Positions 32,954 through 43,619 of a stretch of DNA of 64,000 nt are shown in pieces. Under the pieces are notes generated by a model. The model worked only from the letters and a program-made list of their open reading frames with translations. It searched no databases and was not told the DNA's origin. Position numbers and translations under genes: made by a program. Each line of letters opens with the position of its first letter. Position 1 is the stretch's first letter. This DNA is from Streptomyces sp. M41(2017) (GTDB taxonomy: Bacteria; Actinomycetota; Actinomycetes; Streptomycetales; Streptomycetaceae): positions 5,022,001 through 5,086,000 of the forward strand of contig NZ_MWFK01000001.1 of NCBI RefSeq assembly GCF_002078175.1, in the 5' to 3' direction.

Positions 32954-33921
32954 ATGGCGAGTTCCTCCAGCACCGCGCGGGAGCCCCGCACGCTGTCCCG
33001 GGAGCCGCGGGCCGGCTCCCGGGGGGCCCACCCGGAGCCCCGGCCCGGCACCCGGGTGCGCCGTCAACTGGGCACCAGCCCCTGGCTGTTCGCCGCTCCG
33101 GGCCTCCTGGTCGTGGGCGTGTTCATCCTCTACCCGTTCGCCTCGACGGTGATCAACTCCTTCACCGACCGCCGCACCCTGATCCCCGGCGAGTTCGTGG
33201 GCCTGGCCAACTTCCGGGAGCTGCTGCACGACGAGATGTTCTGGACCGCGCTGCGCAACAGCACGCTGTACGTCCTCGGGGTCGTCCCGGCGCTCGTCCT
33301 GCTGCCGCTGCTGCTCGCCCTCCTCGTCCAGAAGAACATCCCCGGCATCGCCTTCTTCCGGTCCGCCTTCTACACCCCGGTCGTCGCGTCGATCGTCGTG
33401 GTCGGCCTCATCTGGGTGTGGCTCCTCGACGAGCGCGGCCTGGTGAACGCGCTGCTGGAGGCGGTCGGGGCCGGCAAGGTCGGCTTCCTGAGCGACCAGT
33501 GGCTGCTGCTGCTCAGCGCCATGGCCGTCACGGTCTGGAAGGGCCTCGGCTACTACATGATCATCTACCTGGCCGCGCTCGCCAACGTGCCCCGGGAACT
33601 GCACGAGGCCGCCGCGGTGGACGGAGCGGGGGCGGTACGCCGCTTCCTCACCGTCACCGTGCCCGCCGTCCGGTCCACCATGGTCCTGGTCGGTGCGCTC
33701 TCCTCGGTCGCCGCCTTCAAGGTGTTCTCCGAGGTGTACCTGATGGCCGGCCCCGACGGCGGCCCGGCCGGTGAGGACACCACCCTCGTCATGCTCGTCC
33801 AGCGCACCGGCACCGGACTGAGCGGCCGCGTCGGCTACGCGTCCGCCCTCTCCGTGGTCGTCTTCGTCGTCACCGTCGCGCTGATGCTGCTCGTGCTGCG
33901 CGCCGACCGGAAGGAGGACGC

Positions 33922-33925
<4 letters not shown>
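32954..33925 (+). CDS. ABC sugar transporter permease, MalF/UgpA type
   Basis: 323 residues. The N-terminal 40 residues are Pro/Arg/Ser-rich and cytoplasmic, then six membrane helices start with SPWLFAAPGLLVVGVFILYPF. The EAA loop that docks the ATPase is HEAAAVDGAGAVRRFLTVTVP near residue 220. The gene starts 7 bases after the binding-protein stop and overlaps the next permease by four bases (ATGA). It forms the channel with the following MalG-like protein. Confidence 0.93.
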
Positions 33926-34836
<911 letters not shown>

Positions 34837-34981
34837 CGGCCGTCGCGGACGAGCCGTCGGCTCGCCCCCGCCGACCGGTGCCTCCGTCCAACCACCCCGT
34901 ACCCGTCGGCCCCCGCACCGTCCTACAGCCTCACCCGCCGGCCTCCACCGCTCCGTCGTTCCGATTCGCAAGGATCCCCGC

Positions 34982-36214
34982 ATGCCTCCTGCCGTGCGCT
35001 TCGGCGTCAACTACACACCCAGCCAAGGGTGGTTCCACCACTGGCTCGACTTCGACCTGGACGCGGTCCGCGCCGATCTCGACTCCATCGCCGCGCTCGG
35101 CCTCGACCACATCCGGGTCTTCCCGCTCTGGCCCTACTTCCAGCCCAACCGCACACTGATCCGCCCGCGCGCCGTCGAGCAGCTCGTCGCGCTCGCCGAC
35201 GCGGCCGGCGAACGCGGGCTCGACGTCAACGTGGACGGCCTGCAGGGACATCTGTCCAGCTTCGACTTCCTGCCCGCGTGGACCCGGACCTGGCACCGCC
35301 GGAACATCTTCACCGACCCGGACGTCGTCGCGGGGGAGGCGGCCTACCTGCGGACCCTGGCCGCGGCTCTCGCCGACCGGCCCAACTTCATCGGGATGAC
35401 CATCGGCAACGAGGTCAACCAGTTCGCAGCCGGACCCCACCCCGACCCCGACCGCGTGACCGAGGACCAGGCCGGTGCGTGGCTGCGGCGGCTGCTCGAC
35501 GCCTGCGAGGAGGGCGCCCCCGGCAAGCCGCACCTGCACGCTTCGTACGACGCCGCCTGGTACCAGGACGACCAGCCCTTCACCCCCGGCCACTCGGCCC
35601 GGCTCGGAGCCATGACCGCCGTGCACTCCTGGGTGTTCAACGGCACGGCACAGCGCCACGGCCGGACCGGTGTCGCCACCGAGCACCACGCCGCCTATCT
35701 GATCGAGCTGTCCAAGGCCTGGGCGGACGACCCGCACCGCCCGGTCTGGCTCCAGGAGGTCGGCGCGCCCGCCCCGCTGATCCCCGCCGAGCACGCGGCC
35801 GCCTTCACCGAGGCCACCGTCACGAACGCCCTCGACTGCCCCGACCTGTGGGGCGTGACCTGGTGGTGCTCGCACGACGTCAGCCGCGACCTCGCCGACT
35901 TCCCCGAACTCGAATACAGCCTGGGTCTGTTGACCAGCGACCGGCGGACGAAACCCGCCGGGGACACCATCGCCGGCCTCGTCGGGCGGGACCGTCCGGC
36001 CGCGCCCGCCCTGCGCACCACGGCCCTGGTCGTCGACACCGCGCCGGGCCGCTCCGTGTGCGCGCCGGGAGGCCCCGTCTTCGAGGCCTTCGCCCGGCTG
36101 ACCGCCGACGGGGTCCGTCCCACCACCGTCCTCGCGAGCCGCGTCACCGACCGTGAACACCTGGCCGCGCGCGGGATCACCGAGGTCGTCACACCGGCTC
36201 AGGCGACCGCCTGA
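34982..36214 (+). CDS. Glycoside hydrolase, GH5-like clan A (probable beta-mannosidase)
   Basis: 410 residues without a signal peptide, so cytoplasmic. It is a (beta/alpha)8 barrel from FGVNYTPSQGWFHHWLDFD. The clan-A acid/base is Glu144 in GNEVNQF, and the nucleophile is Glu259 in WLQEVGAP. TWWCSHDVSRDLADFPELEYSLGLL closes the barrel. From its look and company it fits the GH5_18 subfamily, whose members cut the Man-beta-1,4-GlcNAc left from the N-glycan core; this assignment is from memory of the family and needs a search. The last 70 residues form a separate small domain. Confidence 0.82.
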   Translation: MPPAVRFGVNYTPSQGWFHHWLDFDLDAVRADLDSIAALGLDHIRVFPLWPYFQPNRTLIRPRAVEQLVALADAAGERGLDVNVDGLQGHLSSFDFLPAWTRTWHRRNIFTDPDVVAGEAAYLRTLAAALADRPNFIGMTIGNEVNQFAAGPHPDPDRVTEDQAGAWLRRLLDACEEGAPGKPHLHASYDAAWYQDDQPFTPGHSARLGAMTAVHSWVFNGTAQRHGRTGVATEHHAAYLIELSKAWADDPHRPVWLQEVGAPAPLIPAEHAAAFTEATVTNALDCPDLWGVTWWCSHDVSRDLADFPELEYSLGLLTSDRRTKPAGDTIAGLVGRDRPAAPALRTTALVVDTAPGRSVCAPGGPVFEAFARLTADGVRPTTVLASRVTDREHLAARGITEVVTPAQATA

Positions 36215-36257
36215 GCCGAGCACCGTAATCCGTTCCCCACACGCTACGGAGCACATC

Positions 36258-38258
36258 GTGAACCTCAGCAGACGAACCGTCCTGCTCGCCGGAGCGGGAG
36301 CCGCCGCCGGGCTCGTGCCCGGCCTGTCCGGTACGGCCGCCGCCGCGGCCCGGGACCTCCAGCCGTACGCCTCCTACTGGTACCCCGACTCGCTGCCCGC
36401 GGGCAGCCCCGGCGCCGGCATCACCTGGCGCAGCCTGGCGTCGTGGCGTGCCGACACCGACGCCGACCTGGCGTTCAACGCCTCCGCCGTGCCGATCGCG
36501 GACCGCTTCACCCCCGTCCCGGCCAACACCACGGCACGCTCCGGGCAGGCCCGCGTCCAGTCGCTCGTCTCCTTCGGCCCGACGGCCCGGAACCCGTCGC
36601 AGGGCGCCGCCACCGCCGACTACTACGCGCTGACCCACTGGTCCTACCTCGACGAACTCGTCTTCTGGGGCGGCTCGTCGGGCGAGGGGCTGATCCTCGC
36701 GCCGAACGCGCCGGTCGTGGACGCCGCGCACCGGCACGGCGTCCCCGTCCTCGGCAACGTGTTCCTGCCGCCCGCCGCGTACGGCGGTCAACTGCGGTGG
36801 ACCCGCGACCTCGTGCGGAAGGACGCCGAGGGACGGTACCCGCTCGCGGCGCAACTCGTCGCCGTCGCCGAGGCCTACGGCTTCGACGGCTGGTTCGTCA
36901 ACGCCGAGACGGGCGGCGGCGACCCGGCCCTCGCCACCGACATGCTCGGCTTCCTCGGCGAGCTGAAGGCGCTCGGCGCGGCCAAGGGGCAGCGCGTCAC
37001 CTGGTACGGCGCGATGACCGTGAACGGCTCGGTCAGCTGGCAGGGCGCGCTGAACGACCGGAACAAGGCGTTCTTCCAGGCGGCCGACTCCCTGTTCCTC
37101 GACTTCCGCTGGACCTCCGGCGCTCTGGCCACGTCCGGGACGACGGCCGAACAACTCGGGCGCGACCGCTACGCGTTGTGGGCGGGCATCGACGTCGAGG
37201 CGAACGGCACCGACGCCTCCGTGAACTGGGACGCCGTCGTCCCCGCCACGAAAGCGCACGTCACCTCCATCGGCTACTACCGGCCCGAGTGGACGCGCAA
37301 CCACCTGCCCGCCGGCCGGGGCCCCGGCGACTTCCACGCGGCCGACGACGCCTTCTGGACCGGCGCCTCCCTCGACCCCGCGCGGCCCGACACCACGGCC
37401 CGCTGGCGTGCGCCCGCGCTCTTCGTCGCCGACCGCTCCACCGTCACCTCCCTCCCGTTCGCGACCGTCTTCAACACCGGCCACGGACTGAAGTGGTACG
37501 AGGACGGCGAGGTGACCGGAGACACCGCCTGGAACCATCTCGGCCTCCAGGACCGGCTGCCCTCCCGCCGCTGGGTGGTCCGCACCGGCGGCCGACGCCC
37601 CTCGGTGACCTTCGACTTCGCGGACGCCTGGCGCGGCGGCAGCAGCCTCCTCGTCGCCGGTGACCTGGACGCACCGGCCACCCTGGACCTCTACGCCACC
37701 CGGCTCCCGCTCGGCGAGGACACCGTCGTCGAACTGACGCACCGCACGGACGCGGGCGAGGTCTCCCTGGAACTGGCGGTCGCCACGGACGACCCCGCGG
37801 CGGCCGGTGCGGCACCCCCGTACACCCATCTCCCGGTCTCCTCGGGCAGCGGCTGGCAGACCTCGACCGTGTCCCTTTCCGGGCTGACGGGGACCGTCCG
37901 GGCCCTCGGTGTCCGGCTGACCGGGACCGGGGGGCCGGTGCGCTGGCGGCTCGGCGGACTCACGGTCCGGGACGCCGCAGAGACCCCGCAGGCGCCCACC
38001 GGCCTCCGTGTCACCGACGCCGAAGGCGGCGACCTGCGCCTCGGGTGGCAGCCCGCTCCCGGACCCGTGCGCCACTACGAGCTGCACCGGATCCTCCCCG
38101 ACGGCACGCGCCGCTTCCTGGGCGGTACCTGCCAGCGTGCCTTCCACGTCGCGGGGCTCGGCCCCGAACAGGGAGAAGCGGCCGCACGATTCGAACTGCG
38201 CTCAGTGGGGGAACTGTTCAGCGTCTCCACACCCGCCACGACCACGCACACCTGGTAA
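36258..38258 (+). CDS. GH85 endo-beta-N-acetylglucosaminidase, Tat-exported
   Basis: 666 residues from GTG 36258 (GGAG 6 bases upstream). The start NLSRRTVLLAGAGAAAG is a twin-arginine signal, ending near AAAAA at about residue 34. The GH85 barrel runs from YASYWYPDSLP; the catalytic pair is Asn215 and Glu217 in FVNAETGG, the oxazoline-stabilising Asn and acid/base Glu of the family. C-terminal beta-sandwich and fibronectin-like domains start near residues 420 and 580 (PQAPTGLRVTDAEGGDLRLGW). The enzyme cuts the chitobiose core of N-glycans and frees the oligosaccharide for import. A 33-base gap leads to GH38. Confidence 0.93.
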   Translation: MNLSRRTVLLAGAGAAAGLVPGLSGTAAAAARDLQPYASYWYPDSLPAGSPGAGITWRSLASWRADTDADLAFNASAVPIADRFTPVPANTTARSGQARVQSLVSFGPTARNPSQGAATADYYALTHWSYLDELVFWGGSSGEGLILAPNAPVVDAAHRHGVPVLGNVFLPPAAYGGQLRWTRDLVRKDAEGRYPLAAQLVAVAEAYGFDGWFVNAETGGGDPALATDMLGFLGELKALGAAKGQRVTWYGAMTVNGSVSWQGALNDRNKAFFQAADSLFLDFRWTSGALATSGTTAEQLGRDRYALWAGIDVEANGTDASVNWDAVVPATKAHVTSIGYYRPEWTRNHLPAGRGPGDFHAADDAFWTGASLDPARPDTTARWRAPALFVADRSTVTSLPFATVFNTGHGLKWYEDGEVTGDTAWNHLGLQDRLPSRRWVVRTGGRRPSVTFDFADAWRGGSSLLVAGDLDAPATLDLYATRLPLGEDTVVELTHRTDAGEVSLELAVATDDPAAAGAAPPYTHLPVSSGSGWQTSTVSLSGLTGTVRALGVRLTGTGGPVRWRLGGLTVRDAAETPQAPTGLRVTDAEGGDLRLGWQPAPGPVRHYELHRILPDGTRRFLGGTCQRAFHVAGLGPEQGEAAARFELRSVGELFSVSTPATTTHTW

Positions 38259-38291
38259 CAACCCGCATCCCACACCCCACGGAGCACTCAC

Positions 38292-41200
38292 ATGCATGAC
38301 GACCGCACCCTGGTCGAGTCCCGCCTCAAGCGCGTCCTGGACGAACGCATCCGTCCGGCCGTGTACCCCGAGTCCGTTCCGCTGGAGGTGGCGGTCTGGA
38401 ACGCGCCCGGTGAACCCGTGCCCGTCGAGGAGGGCCTCGCCGCCCCGACGGAACCGATCGAGGTCGGCGCGCGCTGGGGTGCTCCGTGGGGCACCAGCTG
38501 GTTCCGGGTCACCGGGACCGTGCCCGAGGCGTGGGCCGGCCGGACCGTCGAGGCCCTCCTCGACCTCGGGTTCGACGAGAACATGCCCGGCTTCCAGTGC
38601 GAGGGGCTCGTGTACCGGCCCGACGGCAGCCCCGTGAAGGGCCTCAACCCGCGCAACCAGTGGGTGCGGGTCGCCGCCCCGGCCGGGGGCGGCGAGCACG
38701 TCGACCTGCGCATCGAGGCGGCCTCCAACCCGGTCATCCTCGACTACCACCCCTTCCGGCCCACCCGGCTCGGCGACAAGGAGACGGCCGGCGACGAGCC
38801 GCAGTACACGCTCGCCCGCATGGACCTCGCGGTCCTCGACGAGGAGGTGTGGAACCTCGTCATCGACCTGGAGGTCCTCGGGGAGCTGATGGCCGAGCTG
38901 CCCGTGGAGTCCCCGCGCCGCTGGGACATCCTGCGCGCCGTGGAGCGCGCCCTGGACGCCGTGGACCTCCAAGACGTCAACGGGACCGCGGAACAGGCCC
39001 GTTCGCGGCTCCAGGACGTCCTGGCCGCCCCCGCCGTGCCGTCCGCCCACCGGATCAGTGCCGTCGGACACGCGCACATCGACTCGGCGTGGCTGTGGCC
39101 GCTGCGCGAGACCGTGCGCAAGGTGGCCCGCACGACCTCCAACATGACCGCGCTCATCGAGGACGAACCCGATTTCGTCTTCGCCATGTCGCAGGCCCAG
39201 CAGTGGGCCTGGGTGAAGGAGCACCGGCCCGAGGTGTGGGCCCGTGTGAAGAAGGCCGTCGCCGACGGACGGTTCGTGCCCGCGGGCGGCATGTGGGTCG
39301 AGTCCGACACCAACATGCCGGGCTCCGAGGCGATGGCCCGTCAGTTCGTGCACGGCAAGCGGTTCTTCCTCGACGAGTTCGGCGTCGAGAACGACGAGGC
39401 GTGGCTGCCCGACACCTTCGGCTTCGCCGCCGGACTGCCGCAGATCATCAAGGCGGCCGGGTCCAAGTGGCTGCTCACGCAGAAGATCTCCTGGTCGCAG
39501 ACCAACAAGTTCCCGCACCACACCTTCCGCTGGGAGGGCATCGACGGCACCCGGATCTTCACCCACTTCCCGCCCGTCGACACCTACAACTGCTCCATGA
39601 ACGGCCGGGAGATCGCCCACGCGGCGAGCAACTTCAAGGACAAGGGCGCCGCCCGGCACTCCCTCGCCCCGACCGGCTGGGGCGACGGCGGCGGGGGCAC
39701 CACCCGCGAGATGATCGCCAAGGCGGGCCGCCTGCGCGACCTGGAAGGCTCCGCGACCGTCACCTGGGAGACCCCCGAGGACTTCTTCCGCAAGGCCGAG
39801 GCGGAGTACCCCGACGCACCCGTCTGGGTCGGCGAGCTGTACCTCGAACTGCACCGGGCCACCCTCACCAGCCAGGCGAAGACCAAGCAGGGCAACCGGC
39901 GCAGCGAACACCTCCTGCGCGAGGCCGAACTCTGGGCCGCCACCGCCGCCGTCCGCACCGGGTTCAGCTACCCGTACGAGGAGTTGGACCGCATCTGGAA
40001 GACGGTCCTGCTCCACCAGTTCCACGACATCCTGCCCGGCTCGTCCATCGCCTGGGTCCACCGCGAGGCCCGCCGCACCTACGAGCGGGTCGCGGCCGAG
40101 CTGGAGGCCGTCATCGGCGCGGCCCAGCGGGCGCTGGCGGGCGAGGGCTCGGCGCCCCTGGTCTTCAACTCGGCGCCGCACGCCCGCGACGGGGTCCCGG
40201 CCGGTGGCGCGCGGACACCGGCGGTGCTCGGCGAGACGGCTCTGGCACCGCGCGTGGACGGCGGCTACGTCCTGGACAACGGCGTGCTGCGCGTGGAGAT
40301 CGACGCGCAGGGACTCGTCGTGTCGGCGTTCGACCTGTCCGCCGACCGGGAGACCGTCGCACCGGGGCGGGCGGCGAACCTGCTGCAACTCCACCCCGAC
40401 TTCCCGAACATGTGGGACGCCTGGGACGTCGACGAGTTCTACCGGAACACGGTCACCGATCTGGTGGACGCCGACGAGGTCGCCCCGGGCGAGGACGGCG
40501 TCTCGGTGCGGATCGTCCGCTCCTTCGGCTCATCGAAGGTCACGCAGGTGCTCTCGCTGTCCCCGGGTGAACAGCGCCTGGACATCGACACCGAGGTCGA
40601 CTGGCACGAGACGGAGAAGTTCCTCAAGCTCGCCTTCCCGCTCGACGTGCACGCCGAACGGTACGCGTCGGAGACCCAGTTCGGGCACTTCTACCGGCCC
40701 ACCCACACCAACACCTCATGGGAGGCGGCCAAGTTCGAGGCCTGCAACCACCGCTTCGTGCACATCGAGGAACCGGGGTGGGGCGTCGCCCTGGTCAACG
40801 ACTCGACGTACGGCCACGACGTCACCCGCGCCGTCCGGGACAGCGACTCGGGTACGACGACCACCGTCCGGCTCTCGCTGCTGCGCGCCCCGCGCTTCCC
40901 CGACCCGGAGACCGACCAGGGCATCCACCGGTTCCGGCACGCCCTCGTCCCGGGCGCGGCGATCGGTGACGCGGTGCGCGAGGGCTGGCGGATCAACCTG
41001 CCGGAGCGGCGGCTGGCGGGCTCCGGCTCCCAGGAGGTCCTGCCGCTGGTCGGTGTCGGACAGGACGCGGTCGTGGTGACGGCGGTCAAGCTGGCCGACG
41101 ACGAGAGCGGTGACGTGATCGTGCGGTTCCACGAGTCGCGGGGTGGCCGGTCGCGGGCCACCCTCACCGTGGGCTTCGCGTTCGACGACGTCACGGTCAC

Positions 41201-41315
41201 GGACCTGCTGGAGCGGCCGCTCGCCGACGCGACGGAACCCGAGCGGGACGGGACACGTCTGCGGGTGTCCCTGCGGCCGTTCGAGCTGGTGACGCTCCGG
41301 CTGAAGCGGGCCTGA
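38292..41315 (+). CDS. GH38 alpha-mannosidase, cytoplasmic
   Basis: 1007 residues with no signal peptide. The zinc site begins at HAHIDSAWLWP (His260, His262, Asp264 region). The nucleophile is Asp374 in WLPDTFGFA, and a further zinc His lies in LLHQFHDILPGSSI near residue 578. Residues from about 620 form the beta domains of the family. The enzyme would remove alpha-mannose from imported oligosaccharides, after which the GH5-type enzyme could cut the last beta-mannose. It ends at a strong hairpin. Confidence 0.95.
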   Translation: MHDDRTLVESRLKRVLDERIRPAVYPESVPLEVAVWNAPGEPVPVEEGLAAPTEPIEVGARWGAPWGTSWFRVTGTVPEAWAGRTVEALLDLGFDENMPGFQCEGLVYRPDGSPVKGLNPRNQWVRVAAPAGGGEHVDLRIEAASNPVILDYHPFRPTRLGDKETAGDEPQYTLARMDLAVLDEEVWNLVIDLEVLGELMAELPVESPRRWDILRAVERALDAVDLQDVNGTAEQARSRLQDVLAAPAVPSAHRISAVGHAHIDSAWLWPLRETVRKVARTTSNMTALIEDEPDFVFAMSQAQQWAWVKEHRPEVWARVKKAVADGRFVPAGGMWVESDTNMPGSEAMARQFVHGKRFFLDEFGVENDEAWLPDTFGFAAGLPQIIKAAGSKWLLTQKISWSQTNKFPHHTFRWEGIDGTRIFTHFPPVDTYNCSMNGREIAHAASNFKDKGAARHSLAPTGWGDGGGGTTREMIAKAGRLRDLEGSATVTWETPEDFFRKAEAEYPDAPVWVGELYLELHRATLTSQAKTKQGNRRSEHLLREAELWAATAAVRTGFSYPYEELDRIWKTVLLHQFHDILPGSSIAWVHREARRTYERVAAELEAVIGAAQRALAGEGSAPLVFNSAPHARDGVPAGGARTPAVLGETALAPRVDGGYVLDNGVLRVEIDAQGLVVSAFDLSADRETVAPGRAANLLQLHPDFPNMWDAWDVDEFYRNTVTDLVDADEVAPGEDGVSVRIVRSFGSSKVTQVLSLSPGEQRLDIDTEVDWHETEKFLKLAFPLDVHAERYASETQFGHFYRPTHTNTSWEAAKFEACNHRFVHIEEPGWGVALVNDSTYGHDVTRAVRDSDSGTTTTVRLSLLRAPRFPDPETDQGIHRFRHALVPGAAIGDAVREGWRINLPERRLAGSGSQEVLPLVGVGQDAVVVTAVKLADDESGDVIVRFHESRGGRSRATLTVGFAFDDVTVTDLLERPLADATEPERDGTRLRVSLRPFELVTLRLKRA

Positions 41316-41325
41316 GACCCGACGC

Positions 41326-41357
41326 CGCGGACCGGCCCCACCCGGGGCCGGTCCGCG
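41326..41357 (+). terminator. Hairpin terminator after the GH38 gene
   Basis: CGCGGACCGGCCCC (41326-41339) pairs perfectly with GGGGCCGGTCCGCG (41344-41357) around ACCC, 10 bases after the stop. It closes the importer-to-GH38 unit. Confidence 0.87.
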
Positions 41358-41613
41358 CGGCCCGCCGCCCCGGCCCGTGCGGAGGCTCGCCGGGCGGCTC
41401 CGCAGGCACCCGGGACGGGCGCCCGGCGATCCGGTCCTGCCGGTGGGGCGCGCGGTCGTGTTCCTCGCGGCACGACCCGTCGGACGGTGGTCGGGCCCGC
41501 AGGGCCGGCACCCTCACGTGCCGGCGGCTTCACGCGGTGTCCGCTGCGGGTGGAACCGGCGGAACCCACCGAACCGGCGGGACCCACGGAACGTCATTCG
41601 TGGTGGGCCGGAG

Positions 41614-42348
41614 CTACGGAGCGAGCTGCGACCGGAGCCACTGCTCCACCTCGCCGACGTGTGCGGCGGCCGCCGCCCGTGCCGCGTCGGGATCGCGTGC
41701 CGTCAGCGCGCGCAGGATCGCCGCGTGCTCGCGCCGGGTGCGGTCGAAGGCGCCCTCCTCCTGGTAGCCGCGCCAGACACGGGCGCGGAACGTGCGGGAG
41801 GAGAGCCCGTCCAGGATGGCGGTCATCGTCTCGTTGCCCGCGGCGGCGACGATCTCGCGGTGGAAGGCGAGATCGTGGGCGAGGATCTGCTCCGGATCGT
41901 CCGTCGCGTTCATCGCCGTCAGCTGTTTCCCGACCTCGGCGAGTTGGTCCGGGGTGATCCGCGCGGCGGCCATCGCCGTGGCCGTCGACTCCAGGATGCG
42001 GCGCAGTTCCAGCAGTTCGACGAGCTGGTGACCGCGGGAGAGATCGGCCACCACGCCGAACGTCTCCAGCAGGTCTCCCGCCTCCAACTGCGTGACGTAG
42101 ATGCCCGATCCGTGCCGGGCCTCCAGTACGCCGAGGACCGTCAGCGCCCGGATCGCCTCGCGCATCGAACTGCGGGAGATGCCCAGCTGGGACGCCAGGT
42201 CCCGTTCGGTCGGCAGCCGCTGCCCCGGCTCCAGTCGGCCCTCCCGGATCAACGCCTTGATCTGCTCGATGGCGCGCTGCGTCACGGTGCCCTTCGGCGG
42301 GGCGGGGTCCTTGCCGGGGTCCGCCCCGCCGGGCTGGCTCTCGTCCAC
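41614..42348 (-). CDS. GntR/FadR-type regulator of the L-fucose operon
   Basis: 244 residues from GTG 42348 (AGGAGG 7 bases upstream). The winged helix is AIEQIKALIREGRLEPGQRLPTERDLASQLGISRSSMREAIRAL. The C-terminal FCD domain has the metal-site Asp/His set: AHDLAFHREIVAAAGN, and later a His in RREHAAIL and AAHVGEVE. It is divergent from the sugar operon, with FadR-type palindromes between, and is its likely repressor with a fucose-pathway intermediate as ligand. Confidence 0.93.
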   Translation of the reverse strand: MDESQPGGADPGKDPAPPKGTVTQRAIEQIKALIREGRLEPGQRLPTERDLASQLGISRSSMREAIRALTVLGVLEARHGSGIYVTQLEAGDLLETFGVVADLSRGHQLVELLELRRILESTATAMAAARITPDQLAEVGKQLTAMNATDDPEQILAHDLAFHREIVAAAGNETMTAILDGLSSRTFRARVWRGYQEEGAFDRTRREHAAILRALTARDPDAARAAAAAHVGEVEQWLRSQLAP

Positions 42349-42393
42349 GCCACTTCCTCCTGTTGCCGGGTGCGCCGCAGTCTAACGAGCGAA

Positions 42394-42470
42394 GTGGTCG
42401 GACCACCATGGCCGGAAACTGTGAATAGTTGGCTCCAGAGGGTGTCGGAGGCTCGAAGTGGTCTGATAAA
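42394..42470. promoter_or_regulatory. FadR-type operators between the GntR gene and the fucose operon
   Basis: GTGGTCGGACCAC (42394-42406) is a perfect palindrome with one central base, matching the TGGTCnGACCA core of FadR-type sites. A second site at 42458-42470 keeps the first arm (GTGGTCTGATAAA), and CGAAGTGGTC is shared by both, 64 bases apart. GATAAAT at the second site may also serve as a -10 element. Confidence 0.78.
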
Positions 42471-42542
42471 TATTCGTCCCGGTCGGTAGAGGGACCTCCG
42501 GCCACCCGTCCTGCTCGATCACGCTCAATGAGGAGCCGTCAG

Positions 42543-43619
42543 ATGGCCGGCAGAACTGTGCGGAACAGGCGAATCCCGTCGCGGACGGTGTGCGCGGCGG
42601 CGGTGGCCGCCTGCGCGACCCTCGCTCTCGCGGCGTGCGGCAGCACGAAGGACGACGTCGCCTCGGGCGGCGGGAAGGGCGACGGAGGCGGCAAGGTGGG
42701 GGTGATCCTGCCCCTGCTCACGTCACCGTTCTGGCAGTCGTACAACGACTACGTGCCGAAGATGGCGACGTCGGAGGGAGTGGACGCGCTCAAGACCGTC
42801 AACTCCAACAGCGACCCCTCGCAGCAGATCACCGACATCAACAACCAGCTCAACCAGGGCATCAAGGGTCTGGTGGTCGCGCCCCTCGACAGCGCCGCGA
42901 TCGCCGCGGGCCTGGACCAGGCCGAGCGCAAGGGCGTCCCCGTGGTCGCCGTCGACGTGGCGCCCGAGAAGGGCAAGGTCGCCATGGTCGTACGGGCCGA
43001 CAACGTGGCGTACGGCGAGAAGGCCTGCCAGTACCTCGGCAAGCAGATCGGCTCCGGCAAGGTCGTGCAGATCATGGGCGACCTCGCGTCCGTCAACGGC
43101 CGTGACCGCTCCGAGGCGTTCCGTGCCTGCGTCCGGAAGGACTTCCCGAAGCTGAAGGTCCTGGAGATCCCCGCCAAGTGGGAGTCGGACACCGCGGCCT
43201 CCAAGCTCGACACGCTGCTGAACGCCAACCCCGACATCAAGGGCATCTACATGCAGGCGGGCGGTGTCTACCTCGCGCCCACCCTGCAGACCCTCAAGTC
43301 CAAGGGCATGCTGAAGAAGGCGGGCGCCGCCGGGCACATCACCATCGTCTCGAACGACGGCATCCCGCAGGAGTTCGACGCCATCCGCAAGGGTGAGATC
43401 GACGCCACCGTCTCCCAGCCGGCCGACGCCTACGCCAAGTACGGCATGTACTACATCAAGGCCGCGATGCAGGGGAAGACGTTCAAGCCCGGTCCGACCG
43501 ACCACGACTCCGAGATCGTGAAGCTGCCCGGCGGCATCCTGGAGGACCAGCTGCCCGCGCCGCTCGTCACCAAGGAGAACGTGGACGATCCGGGGCTCTG
43601 GGGCAACACGGTCAAATGA
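42543..43619 (+). CDS. ABC sugar transporter binding lipoprotein (ribose/fucose type)
   Basis: 358 residues from ATG 42543 (AGGAG 7 bases upstream). A lipoprotein signal ends at LALAAC near residue 32. The mature part is the type 1 periplasmic-binding fold: VGVILPLLTSPFWQSYNDYVPKMA, NQLNQGIKGLVVAPLDSAAIAAGL, GVPVVAVDVAP and GIYMQAGGVYLAPTLQ. Such proteins bind single pyranoses or furanoses. Given the enzymes downstream, L-fucose (or a close 6-deoxy sugar) is the probable ligand. It is first in the operon and overlaps the ATPase gene by four bases. Confidence 0.92.
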   Translation: MAGRTVRNRRIPSRTVCAAAVAACATLALAACGSTKDDVASGGGKGDGGGKVGVILPLLTSPFWQSYNDYVPKMATSEGVDALKTVNSNSDPSQQITDINNQLNQGIKGLVVAPLDSAAIAAGLDQAERKGVPVVAVDVAPEKGKVAMVVRADNVAYGEKACQYLGKQIGSGKVVQIMGDLASVNGRDRSEAFRACVRKDFPKLKVLEIPAKWESDTAASKLDTLLNANPDIKGIYMQAGGVYLAPTLQTLKSKGMLKKAGAAGHITIVSNDGIPQEFDAIRKGEIDATVSQPADAYAKYGMYYIKAAMQGKTFKPGPTDHDSEIVKLPGGILEDQLPAPLVTKENVDDPGLWGNTVK

